16,064 nt of DNA from a bacterium (lineage in GTDB: Bacteria; Hydrothermota; UBA3072; B12-G15): positions 1-16,064 of the forward strand of contig QNDZ01000018.1 of NCBI GenBank assembly GCA_003646055.1, written 5' to 3'. Numbering within the stretch: the stretch's first letter is position 1; each line of letters begins with the position of its first letter. The position numbers and the translations under genes are program-made. This document shows positions 1 to 7,114 of this stretch, in pieces. The notes beneath the pieces are model-generated. The model ran no database searches. It was not told the origin of the DNA and was given only the letters and a program-made list of their open reading frames with translations.

Positions 1-1
1 G

Positions 2-892
2 AACAAACTCTGGAATGCATTCAGGTTTATTGATATGAACCGTACAGATGTAGAACCTTCAATAGAGGATATATACCTTACCCGCATAGATAGATGGATT
101 ATTTCAAGGACAATGAAGACCATCCGGGAGGTTGAAAACCACCTTAATAATTTCCGTGTTAATGATGCTGTGAGGCTTATATATGATAGGTTCTGGTTTG
201 AGTTCTGCGACTGGTACCTTGAGATGATTAAGCCCTCCATAGGGAAGGGTGAGGAGGAGAGGGAGAGGAGCATGAAGGTTGCCCTGTGGGTGATGTCCCA
301 GTTCCTAAAGATGCTGAACCCGTTTATACCCTGCATTGCTGAAGAGATTTACCACATACTCTTTGAGACAGAGAGGAGTTTGTCTGAAGAGGAGTGGCCT
401 GTATATGAAAAAACACTTGAGGACGAAGATGTTGAGGATGAGGTTTCATTCGTTATGGAGTTTGTAGAGAATGTCAGGAATGTGAGGGGTGAGTTCAAGA
501 TACATCCATCAGTGGATTTAACCGTGTTCCTTGACGGTGATGAAGGAAAGATGAAACTCCTTGAGGAGGAAATGCCATGGATTGTGCATCTCACCAGGGT
601 CAGGAAACTTGAAAAGGGGACAAGAAGGACTGAATCTGCATTTTTTGGTCTTAAAGGCCTTGATGTCTATGTGCCTCTTGAAGGTCTTATAGATGTGGAT
701 AAAGAGAGGGAGAGGCTAAGGAAGGAATATGATAAACTTGTAAAGGAGATAGAAAAACTGGAAGGCAGACTCTCAAATGAAGAATTTCTTAAGAAGGCAC
801 CTGAGAAGGTTGTGAACAGTGCAAAGGAAAAGCTGGAATACTTCAGGGAAAAGGCAGAGAAAATCAATGAAATGCTCAGGCATCTGGGTTAA
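2..892 (+). CDS. valS: Valine--tRNA ligase, C-terminal part (5' end outside window)
   Basis: This is the 3' portion of valyl-tRNA synthetase, the cytosolic enzyme that charges tRNA-Val. The reading frame is open from base 2 and begins with NKLWNAFRF, the conserved class I synthetase segment at the end of the catalytic core. The ATG at 35 is therefore an internal Met, not the start. Next comes an all-helical anticodon-binding domain (DRWIISRTMKTIREV, then FWFEFCDWYLEMIKP). The last ~65 residues form the coiled-coil tRNA-binding arm typical of ValRS, with DVDKERERLRKEYDKL followed by LSNEEFLKKAPEKVV. About 296 codons are visible, roughly a third of a normal ~870-aa ValRS. The catalytic HIGH and KMSKS motifs must lie upstream of the window. 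No terminator follows, so read-through into the next operon is possible. The family assignment is secure. Confidence 0.96.
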   Translation, partial: NKLWNAFRFIDMNRTDVEPSIEDIYLTRIDRWIISRTMKTIREVENHLNNFRVNDAVRLIYDRFWFEFCDWYLEMIKPSIGKGEEERERSMKVALWVMSQFLKMLNPFIPCIAEEIYHILFETERSLSEEEWPVYEKTLEDEDVEDEVSFVMEFVENVRNVRGEFKIHPSVDLTVFLDGDEGKMKLLEEEMPWIVHLTRVRKLEKGTRRTESAFFGLKGLDVYVPLEGLIDVDKERERLRKEYDKLVKEIEKLEGRLSNEEFLKKAPEKVVNSAKEKLEYFREKAEKINEMLRHLG

Positions 893-896
893 ATCC

Positions 897-924
897 TTGA
901 CAATGGAATTAACAGGTTTATGAT
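897..924 (+). promoter_or_regulatory. Sigma70-type promoter for the 945-12687 operon
   Basis: A perfect -35 TTGACA (897-902) is followed after 16 bases by TATGAT (919-924), a 5/6 match to the -10 consensus. It lies just after the valS stop. Transcription would start near 931, only about 14 nt before the ATG at 945, so the leader would be almost nothing but the ribosome site. That leaves no room for an attenuator or riboswitch. The motif and spacing are seen in the sequence; promoter activity is inferred. Confidence 0.65.
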
Positions 925-930
925 AGTTTA

Positions 931-939
931 AAAAGGAGG
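931..939 (+). promoter_or_regulatory. Shine-Dalgarno site that fixes the start of the binding-protein/TonB gene
   Basis: AAAAGGAGG lies 5 nt before the ATG at 945. A GTG two codons upstream (939) overlaps this site and so cannot use it. The ATG at 945 is therefore the better start. Confidence 0.8.
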
Positions 940-944
940 TGTAT

Positions 945-3038
945 ATGTCAAGGTTTTTTATAGGTCTCCTTATTATTCTGATACTCTCTGGTTGTGCCCA
1001 GCAGCAGAAATTCACATATCAGGGAGAAAAGGGAGGGACTCTAATAATAGCAACCTTTGATGAGCCCTCCAATTTGAGCCCTGTTTATCCCTCGTTCACA
1101 GGTCTTTCTCCAGTTGTAAAGCTTCTTTTTGCACCACTCCACAAGACAGGTCCTGACGGCAAGGTGATGCCATGCCTTGCCAATTCATGGGAGTACTCAG
1201 AGGATATGAAGACCATCACGTACTATCTTGACAGGAATGCAAAATGGTCAGATGGAACACCTCTGACCGCAAAGGATGTGGTTGCAACATTTGAGGCACT
1301 CAAAGACCCTGCAAACCAGTATCCACTCATAGGTAGGTTAAGATTTATTAAGAGTGCCAAGGTTGTGGGTGAACACGCTGTCCAGTTTGAATTCAGAAGG
1401 ATTTATGCGGACGAACTTTTGAATTCAAACCTCTATCCACTGCCAGCAGGTAAGATAAAGGGGATAAAGAATCTTAAATTTATGGATTACACAAGGAAGC
1501 CTGATATTACCTCAGGCCCATATATTTTGAACGAATGGAATCCTGGAAAGTATATAGAACTGATTGCAAATGAAAATTACATCTATGGAAGGCCTCCAAT
1601 AGACAGAATAGTTTTCTGGTTTCCTGCCTCTTATGATGAACTCCTTGATGAGTTGAAGCAGAAGCATGTGGATATAGTACTTGATGTTCCACCAGACAGG
1701 GTTGAGAAACTTGATGGATATAATGTGAAGGTTGAGCCAGGGCAGAGTTATGTGTTCGTGGGATGGAATAACAAGAAATTCAAAAAGGCATTGAGACAGG
1801 CATTCTCCATGGCCATAGATAAAAAGTCAATTATTAAGGATGTATTGAAGGGGTATGGGCAGGAGGCTTATGGCCCAATCACACCAGGGCACTGGGCATA
1901 TGAACCAGAGGTAAAGAACATTGCCTATGCGTACAATCCCCAAAAGGCAAAGGATTTAATCTCTTCCCAGGGATACAGGGACAGAAACAGGGATAGGTTT
2001 TTTGATGGTTTGAGGGTTGAGATTATTGCGGATAAGAACGACCCTGTTAAATCCGCAACTGCTGACCTTGTTGCAAAGCAATTGAGGAAGGCTGGTGTCA
2101 GGGCTGTTGTGAGAAAACTGGACACCCCTGCCTTCATATCAAGGCTCTTAAAGAAGGACTTTGATGCATTCATCCTGGGATGGAATGTGGAAAAGGAATT
2201 CAGCCCCTCTCCGATATGGAATTCAAGGGGGGTTTATAACTTTGTTGGTTACAAAAATACAGATATTGACATGCTGATTGAAAGGGGAATCCTCACCCTA
2301 GATAGGAGGGAGAGCAAGAAGATATGGTCAGAGTTCCAGAAGAGGATTGTTGAGGATGCACCGTACACATTCCTCTATGTCCCTTCTGTTATAGAACTTG
2401 TCAGGTCAGGGATAAAGAATGTTGATGTTAAGGATGCAAGGCTTCTCACAGAAAAACTTGACGAGCTATGGATACCCGCAACAACAAGGGTTAAGGTTAC
2501 AGTAGCTGACCTTGGTAAGAGGTACAGGGAGTCCCAGAAGAAGGCAGCACGGCCCGCTGCACCTGCACCCAGAAGAACACCCACAGCCACTGCAGAGAGC
2601 ATACTCCAGCAGAGCCTTCTTGCCCAACAGCAGGCAGAAGCGCAGAAGACCGAGCAGAAAACCGAAAAGCCATCAGAAGTTGAAACAAAGAAACCAGAAG
2701 GGGAAATGAAACCACCAGAGGAAACCAAGCCTGCTGAAGAGAAGCCCACCCAGCCTGTTATAAAGACTCTGCCACAGGTGAAAAATGGAATAATTCCTGT
2801 GTACCCTGATGTTGCAAAGAGGGTTGGTGCCACAGGAATGGTGTTTGTTACAGTGCTTGTTGGAAAGGATGGAAAGGTGAAGAAGGCAAAGATACTCAGA
2901 AGTTTTGGAAATGCTGCATGTGATAAGGCTGCCCTTGATGCTGCAAAGAAATGGACTTTTATTCCAGGAACCATAAATGGAGAACCTGTTGAAATGGAGA
3001 CAACAATTCCATTCAGGTTCCCACCACCAGAGGAGTGA
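945..3038 (+). CDS. Peptide-type ABC solute-binding lipoprotein fused to a C-terminal TonB domain
   Basis: This 697-aa protein (from the ATG at 945) starts with a lipoprotein signal. A hydrophobic stretch (FFIGLLIILI) runs into lipobox LSGC with the lipidated Cys at residue 17, followed by AQQQ. The +2 residue is Ala, which in E. coli would favour the outer membrane. Residues ~28-510 match the family 5 extracellular solute-binding proteins (DppA/OppA/NikA type), with the GGTLIIATFDEPSNLSP opening, WSDGTPLTAKDVVATFEAL and RQAFSMAIDKKSII. This family binds oligopeptides, nickel chelates or sugars for ABC importers. Residues ~530-610 are a Pro/Glu/Lys/Gln-rich linker. Residues ~611-693 are a TonB C-terminal domain, with PVYPDVAKRVGATGMVFVTV, VGKDGKVKKAKILRS and AALDAAKKWTFIPG. 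No permease or ATPase gene lies nearby, so the substrate is unknown. The stop overlaps the pyrR start by 1 nt (TGATG). Both domain calls are firm; the function of the fusion is not known to me. Confidence 0.9.
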   Translation: MSRFFIGLLIILILSGCAQQQKFTYQGEKGGTLIIATFDEPSNLSPVYPSFTGLSPVVKLLFAPLHKTGPDGKVMPCLANSWEYSEDMKTITYYLDRNAKWSDGTPLTAKDVVATFEALKDPANQYPLIGRLRFIKSAKVVGEHAVQFEFRRIYADELLNSNLYPLPAGKIKGIKNLKFMDYTRKPDITSGPYILNEWNPGKYIELIANENYIYGRPPIDRIVFWFPASYDELLDELKQKHVDIVLDVPPDRVEKLDGYNVKVEPGQSYVFVGWNNKKFKKALRQAFSMAIDKKSIIKDVLKGYGQEAYGPITPGHWAYEPEVKNIAYAYNPQKAKDLISSQGYRDRNRDRFFDGLRVEIIADKNDPVKSATADLVAKQLRKAGVRAVVRKLDTPAFISRLLKKDFDAFILGWNVEKEFSPSPIWNSRGVYNFVGYKNTDIDMLIERGILTLDRRESKKIWSEFQKRIVEDAPYTFLYVPSVIELVRSGIKNVDVKDARLLTEKLDELWIPATTRVKVTVADLGKRYRESQKKAARPAAPAPRRTPTATAESILQQSLLAQQQAEAQKTEQKTEKPSEVETKKPEGEMKPPEETKPAEEKPTQPVIKTLPQVKNGIIPVYPDVAKRVGATGMVFVTVLVGKDGKVKKAKILRSFGNAACDKAALDAAKKWTFIPGTINGEPVEMETTIPFRFPPPEE

Positions 3039-3589
3039 TGGGTAATAAAAAACTGCTTGACAGAGATGGAGTCAGGGAGCTTATAGGCTCCCTGGCTTCT
3101 GATATAATCAACAGGAACAGAAAGAACATAAAAAATATCTGTATCATTGGTATAAGGAACAGGGGGGATATCCTTGCAGAGAGGCTGGCAAAGTACATTT
3201 ATAAGGAAACAGGAATAAAACCACCTGTTGGTGCCATTGATATAACCCTTTACAGGGATGACCTTACTACCATCGGTCCAAGACCATTGATTGGACCTTC
3301 TGAGATTCCCTGTTCTATTGACAACAGGATAGTAATACTTGTAGATGATGTGCTTTACACCGGCAGGACAGTGAGGGCTGCACTGGACGAACTCGTAGAT
3401 TTTGGAAGACCATTGAGGATAGAACTTGCTGTTCTGGTGGACAGGGGTGGCAGGGAACTCCCGATATGTCCAGATTATGTTGGTATAAAGGAGGATATTG
3501 ATAAAAGTCTCAATGTTGCTGTTTATCTTGAAGAACTTGATGGTGAGGAAGGGGTGATAGTGAAAAAGGAGGAGTATGGAAAGGTTTAA
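3038..3589 (+). CDS. pyrR: PyrR bifunctional pyrimidine regulator / uracil phosphoribosyltransferase
   Basis: This 183-aa protein is full length for PyrR, with the type I phosphoribosyltransferase fold. The PRPP-binding motif is [20 protein letters not shown], at about residues 100-119. [17 protein letters not shown] and [17 protein letters not shown] are typical PyrR segments. In Bacillus-like systems PyrR binds UMP or UTP and attenuates pyr mRNA, and it also converts uracil plus PRPP to UMP. The ATG at 3038 is preferred. A GTG at 3035 precedes it in frame but lies within the AGGAG ribosome site. The gene overlaps the upstream stop by 1 nt and pyrB by 14 nt. No PyrR-binding leader fits in these junctions, so the RNA target must lie elsewhere, or the protein may act mainly in uracil salvage. 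The identification is confident; the regulatory role here is inference. Confidence 0.95.
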   Translation: MGNKKLLDRDGVRELIGSLASDIINRNRKNIKNICIIGIRNRGDILAERLAKYIYKETGIKPPVGAIDITLYRDDLTTIGPRPLIGPSEIPCSIDNRIVILVDDVLYTGRTVRAALDELVDFGRPLRIELAVLVDRGGRELPICPDYVGIKEDIDKSLNVAVYLEELDGEEGVIVKKEEYGKV

Positions 3590-4520
3590 ACAGAAACACC
3601 TTCTTGGGATAGAGGAACTTTCAAGGGATGAAATAGATTCCATACTGGACACAGCCATAATAATGAAGTCTGTCCTTGAGAGGAGGATAAAGAAGGTTCC
3701 CACATTGAGGGGTATAACTGTTGCCAACCTGTTCTTTGAGCCAAGCACAAGAACCCTTAATTCATTCCTCATAGCAGAGAGAAGGCTTTCTGCTGACACA
3801 ATCAATGTATCAAAGAGTTTTTCAAGTGTTTTGAAAGGGGAGACATTGCTTGATACTGCAAGGAACCTTGAGGCCATGAGGGTTGATATGGTAGTAATAA
3901 GACATTCAGTCCCCTGTTCTCCTCATTATCTTGCAGAACGGATAAGTGCATCTGTTATTAATGCAGGGGACGGTGCCCATGAACATCCAACACAGGCATT
4001 GCTTGACATGCTCACGTTGAGGGAGAGGTTTGGGAATATAGAAGGTTTAAAGGTATCCATTATAGGAGATATTCTTCATTCAAGGGTAGCACGTTCATTG
4101 ACAATTGGCCTTTTGAAGAAAGGTGCAGATGTTATTCTCTGTGGTCCACCAACATTCCTTCCTGAATGGTTTGAGGATTACGGTGTAAAAATCACGTATA
4201 ATCTCAAGGATGCAATTGTGGACAGGGATGTAATTTATGTTCTCAGGATACAGAGAGAGAGGCAGGATGCAGCATTTTTGCCATCTTTAAGGGAATACAT
4301 CAGGTATTACTCAGTTAACAGGGATGTTTTGAATAGATATGCAAGAAAAGATGTGATAATAATGCATCCAGGGCCTGTGAACAGGGGTGTTGAACTTGCT
4401 CCAGATGTTGCTGATGGGCCGTGGTCGCTCATACTCCATCAGGTTACCAATGGCATTGCAGTGAGGATGGCAATTCTCTATCTTTTGAGTGGAATTGGCT
4501 CCTCTGGAGGGGTGGAATGA
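3576..4520 (+). CDS. pyrB: Aspartate carbamoyltransferase catalytic subunit
   Basis: PyrB joins carbamoyl phosphate and aspartate to make N-carbamoyl-aspartate, the first committed step of UMP synthesis, in the cytosol. The protein is 314 aa, normal for the family. The carbamoyl-phosphate loop is FFEPSTRT (residues 53-60). The 80s loop is [12 protein letters not shown]. Other conserved pieces are [15 protein letters not shown] (131-145), LHSRVARSL and [11 protein letters not shown] (263-273). One oddity is that the usual STRTRxSF reads STRTLNSF, so the Arg after the STRT motif is Leu; the catalytic STRT itself is intact. AAGGAGGAG sits just before the ATG at 3576, which overlaps pyrR by 14 nt. 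The end overlaps pyrC by 4 nt (ATGA). No pyrI regulatory subunit gene is adjacent. It may pair with PyrC, as in bacteria with an ATCase-DHOase complex, but that is inference. Confidence 0.97.
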   Translation: MERFKQKHLLGIEELSRDEIDSILDTAIIMKSVLERRIKKVPTLRGITVANLFFEPSTRTLNSFLIAERRLSADTINVSKSFSSVLKGETLLDTARNLEAMRVDMVVIRHSVPCSPHYLAERISASVINAGDGAHEHPTQALLDMLTLRERFGNIEGLKVSIIGDILHSRVARSLTIGLLKKGADVILCGPPTFLPEWFEDYGVKITYNLKDAIVDRDVIYVLRIQRERQDAAFLPSLREYIRYYSVNRDVLNRYARKDVIIMHPGPVNRGVELAPDVADGPWSLILHQVTNGIAVRMAILYLLSGIGSSGGVE

Positions 4521-5785
4521 AGATATTGATAAAGAACGTGAGGATTTTTGACCCTGCGTCAGGAATTGACGAAGAGGGAGATGTTTTTATAAAAAATGGC
4601 ATTGTCTCAAAAAAGAAGGAGGAGACCAGAAACATTATTGAGGGTAAAGGACTTTACCTGTTCCCAGCATTCATAGATATTCATACACATATAAGGGAAC
4701 CAGGTGGTGAGGATATTGAGAATTTTGAATCTGCCTCAAAGGCTGCTGTTGCTGGGGGTTATTCAACGATTTTTATGATGCCCAATACAGAACCTCCCAT
4801 TGACAATGATGGGATGGTGAGGTTTGTTGTGAAGAGGGCAAGGGATGTGGGGCTTGTTAAGATTTACCCTGTTGGCGCAGCAACCATTGGGAGGAGGGGC
4901 GAGAGACTCACTGACATGAGGGCGATGATTGAGTGTGGTTGTATTGGATTTTCAGATGATGGAAGCCCTGTAAAAAACCCAAGGATTTTAAGAAGGATTC
5001 TTGAGTATCTCAAAGGTACAGGGATAAAGTTCATAGAGCATCCTGAAGATACTGAACTCTCCTCTGATGGAAGCATGAATGAGGGCTCCCTTTCAAATAA
5101 ACTTGGTGTTCCAGGTATACCATGGGTATCAGAGGCTTCTGTTGTTATAAGGGATATACTGATTGCTGAATATTTGTCTTCACCCATACACTTTGCCCAT
5201 ATATCAACAGAGGCATCTCTGGACCTTATTCAGTTTGGAAGGAAGAGGGGTGTAAAGATAACATTTGAAGTCACTCCCCATCATCTTTTGCTTGATGAAG
5301 ATAATGTTAAAATCACAGATTCCAATTTTAAGATGAATCCTCCATTGAGAAGCAAGAGGGACAGGAAGGCACTGATAAAGGCGCTTAAAAAAGGTTTTGT
5401 GAATGCAATTGCCACTGACCATGCACCACATCCGCTCTATAAAAAGGAACTTGAGTTTTCACTTGCTCCATTCGGGGTGATAGGGCTTGAAACCGCTTTC
5501 TCCACACTGTACACAGAATTTGTTAGAAAGGGTGTTATAGGTCTTAATGAGTTGATTGAGTATATGTCGGTTAAACCTGCCGGAATCTTTGACCTGAAAA
5601 CAGGTATGGTGAGGGACGGAGCCCCTGCAGATTTTGTTCTCATTGACCTTAAAAAGAAATGGAAAATAACAGAGGATAAATTCCACTCCCTCTCCAGGAA
5701 TTCTCCGTTTCTTGGCTGGGATGTGTATGGCAGGGTTGTCTATACTATTGTGGATGGAAAGGTTGTGTACAAAGAAGGAGATTAA
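4517..5785 (+). CDS. pyrC: Dihydroorotase, class I
   Basis: PyrC is the zinc amidohydrolase that cyclises N-carbamoyl-aspartate to dihydroorotate, the third step of UMP synthesis. The open frame runs further upstream, but the start is the ATG at 4517. It has GGAGG 6 nt upstream, an ATGA overlap with pyrB, and an N-terminus ([16 protein letters not shown]) that matches the family. The protein is 422 aa, the usual class I length. Metal and catalytic residues are in place: [11 protein letters not shown] (His56, His58), FSDDGS (Asp147/148), His175 in FIEHPED, His228 in FAHIST, and Asp301 in IATDHAPHP. Substrate-binding [11 protein letters not shown] is also present. It follows pyrB directly, so the two steps flanking carbamoyl-aspartate are encoded together. 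The remaining genes (carA/B, pyrD/E/F) are not in the window. The assignment is secure. Confidence 0.97.
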   Translation: MKILIKNVRIFDPASGIDEEGDVFIKNGIVSKKKEETRNIIEGKGLYLFPAFIDIHTHIREPGGEDIENFESASKAAVAGGYSTIFMMPNTEPPIDNDGMVRFVVKRARDVGLVKIYPVGAATIGRRGERLTDMRAMIECGCIGFSDDGSPVKNPRILRRILEYLKGTGIKFIEHPEDTELSSDGSMNEGSLSNKLGVPGIPWVSEASVVIRDILIAEYLSSPIHFAHISTEASLDLIQFGRKRGVKITFEVTPHHLLLDEDNVKITDSNFKMNPPLRSKRDRKALIKALKKGFVNAIATDHAPHPLYKKELEFSLAPFGVIGLETAFSTLYTEFVRKGVIGLNELIEYMSVKPAGIFDLKTGMVRDGAPADFVLIDLKKKWKITEDKFHSLSRNSPFLGWDVYGRVVYTIVDGKVVYKEGD

Positions 5786-5794
5786 GGAGGATAG

Positions 5795-7114
5795 ATGGTT
5801 AATATTGAACAGATGATTGATGTTTTTGAAAAAACAATCAAGGGAAATGAAGGTTTAGAACTGTTGATGTTTGCAGAAAGGAGTTTGTTTATCAGGTATG
5901 CAAGGTCTGTGATTCACCAGAATGCACTATTTGATGATACTGTGATAAACCTTGGAATGAGAAGGGGTGAAAAACTTGCTTCAACGGTTTTTACATCTCC
6001 AGATATCGATAAACTCAATCAGGAGATTGAAAAACTTAAAGGTTTGCTGGAATTGATGCCTTCAATTAAAGGCCTACCTCCAATAGTAGAGCCGTATCCT
6101 TTTGAACCAGTGGAAGCAAAAATTGAGGAAATAAAGCCAGAGGTTGAATTTGAGAAGGTGAAAAAAATCATTGAGGCGGCAGAGAATGTCTATGTTCATG
6201 GAATATTGAAAAGGGGATATTCAGTAATTCTGTACACCAATGGAAGGGGATTACACCTTTCGCATGTTTCCCCTGTGAAGTACATGAAGGTGATATATGA
6301 AAAGGGTGACAGGCTTGTAAGAAAGGATTATTTTGATACAGATATTGAACCTGAAAAGGTGATTGATGACCTGAAGTGGAGGATTGAGGCGGGTGATGAG
6401 GAGGTCTTGATAGACCCTGGAAGATACACTGTGATACTTGAGCCATCTGCCCTTGCAGATCTTGCCGAGATGATGGGATATGTAAGTTTAAATGCCAGGG
6501 CAGTAATAGAGGGTCGTTCCTTCTTTGAACATGGGAAGAAAGTGTTTAGCGATGCCATAACAATAGTGGATGACCATGGATTCCCTGATGGTTTCTCCCT
6601 TCCCTTTGATTTTGAGGGTATGCCAAGGAAGAGGGTTGTGATGATTGATAAAGGTGTGTGCAGAAATATTGTTACTGACAGGCTCATGGGGAAGAGAATG
6701 AATAAAGAATCCACAGGCCATTCACTTGGGTTTCTCAATCCTGGTTTTTCATTCCCCATGCATATGGTATTTGACGCTGGGGATACAAGCATTGATGAGA
6801 TGGTGAAGGAAACGAAAAAGGGATTGTTTATTTCTAACTTTCATTACATAAATGTTATAAACCCCAAAGACCTGACCCTTACAGGGATGACCCGTTTTGG
6901 TACCTATCTTATTGAAGATGGAAACATAACCAAACCTGTTAGAAACTTGAGGTTTACCCAGAGTGTTGTTGAGGCATTCAACAATGTTGTATCAGTAACA
7001 AATAAAAGAGAGATAATTGGTCCAACGGATACCTATTCATATACAATTCCCCATCACATGGTTGTTCCAGGAATTAAGATTGAGGGGTTTAATTTTACAG
7101 GGAGAACGGAATGA
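5795..7114 (+). CDS. TldD/PmbA-family protein, PmbA-like (no HExxxH site)
   Basis: This 439-aa protein belongs to the TldD/PmbA (modulator of gyrase, PF01523) family. In studied bacteria its members form a heterodimeric TldD-TldE(PmbA) metalloprotease that degrades unfolded peptides and processes some modified-peptide antibiotics. Family features are the N-terminal AERSLFIRYARSVIHQN strand region, the central DDHGFPDGFSLPFDFEGMP (259-277) followed by RKRVVMIDKGVCRNIVTDR, and the C-terminal TGMTRFGTYLIEDG (363-376) with KPVRNLRFTQSVVEAFNNV. Where TldD carries its HExxxH zinc motif this protein reads LADLAEMMGYV (about 220-230), so the metal site is missing, as in PmbA. No TldD partner lies in the window. 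The ATG at 5795 has AAGGAGG 4 nt upstream. The stop overlaps the next start by 4 nt. The family is secure. The link to the pyrimidine genes is unexplained. Confidence 0.85.
   Translation: MVNIEQMIDVFEKTIKGNEGLELLMFAERSLFIRYARSVIHQNALFDDTVINLGMRRGEKLASTVFTSPDIDKLNQEIEKLKGLLELMPSIKGLPPIVEPYPFEPVEAKIEEIKPEVEFEKVKKIIEAAENVYVHGILKRGYSVILYTNGRGLHLSHVSPVKYMKVIYEKGDRLVRKDYFDTDIEPEKVIDDLKWRIEAGDEEVLIDPGRYTVILEPSALADLAEMMGYVSLNARAVIEGRSFFEHGKKVFSDAITIVDDHGFPDGFSLPFDFEGMPRKRVVMIDKGVCRNIVTDRLMGKRMNKESTGHSLGFLNPGFSFPMHMVFDAGDTSIDEMVKETKKGLFISNFHYINVINPKDLTLTGMTRFGTYLIEDGNITKPVRNLRFTQSVVEAFNNVVSVTNKREIIGPTDTYSYTIPHHMVVPGIKIEGFNFTGRTE

Noticed and set aside
939..944. GTG start two codons before the binding-protein ATG
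   Set aside because: The GTG overlaps the ribosome site, whereas the ATG at 945 is spaced correctly from it.
2375..3877. 500-codon open frame on the - strand
   Set aside because: It lies antisense to the binding-protein/TonB fusion, pyrR and the start of pyrB, all clear genes. Its translation has low-complexity Ser/Phe-rich sequence and no recognisable motif. It is explained by the codon bias of the + strand genes.
4421..4516. Upstream extension of the dihydroorotase frame
   Set aside because: The extra 32 codons overlap the end of pyrB. They do not resemble any dihydroorotase N-terminus, and a ribosome site supports the ATG at 4517.
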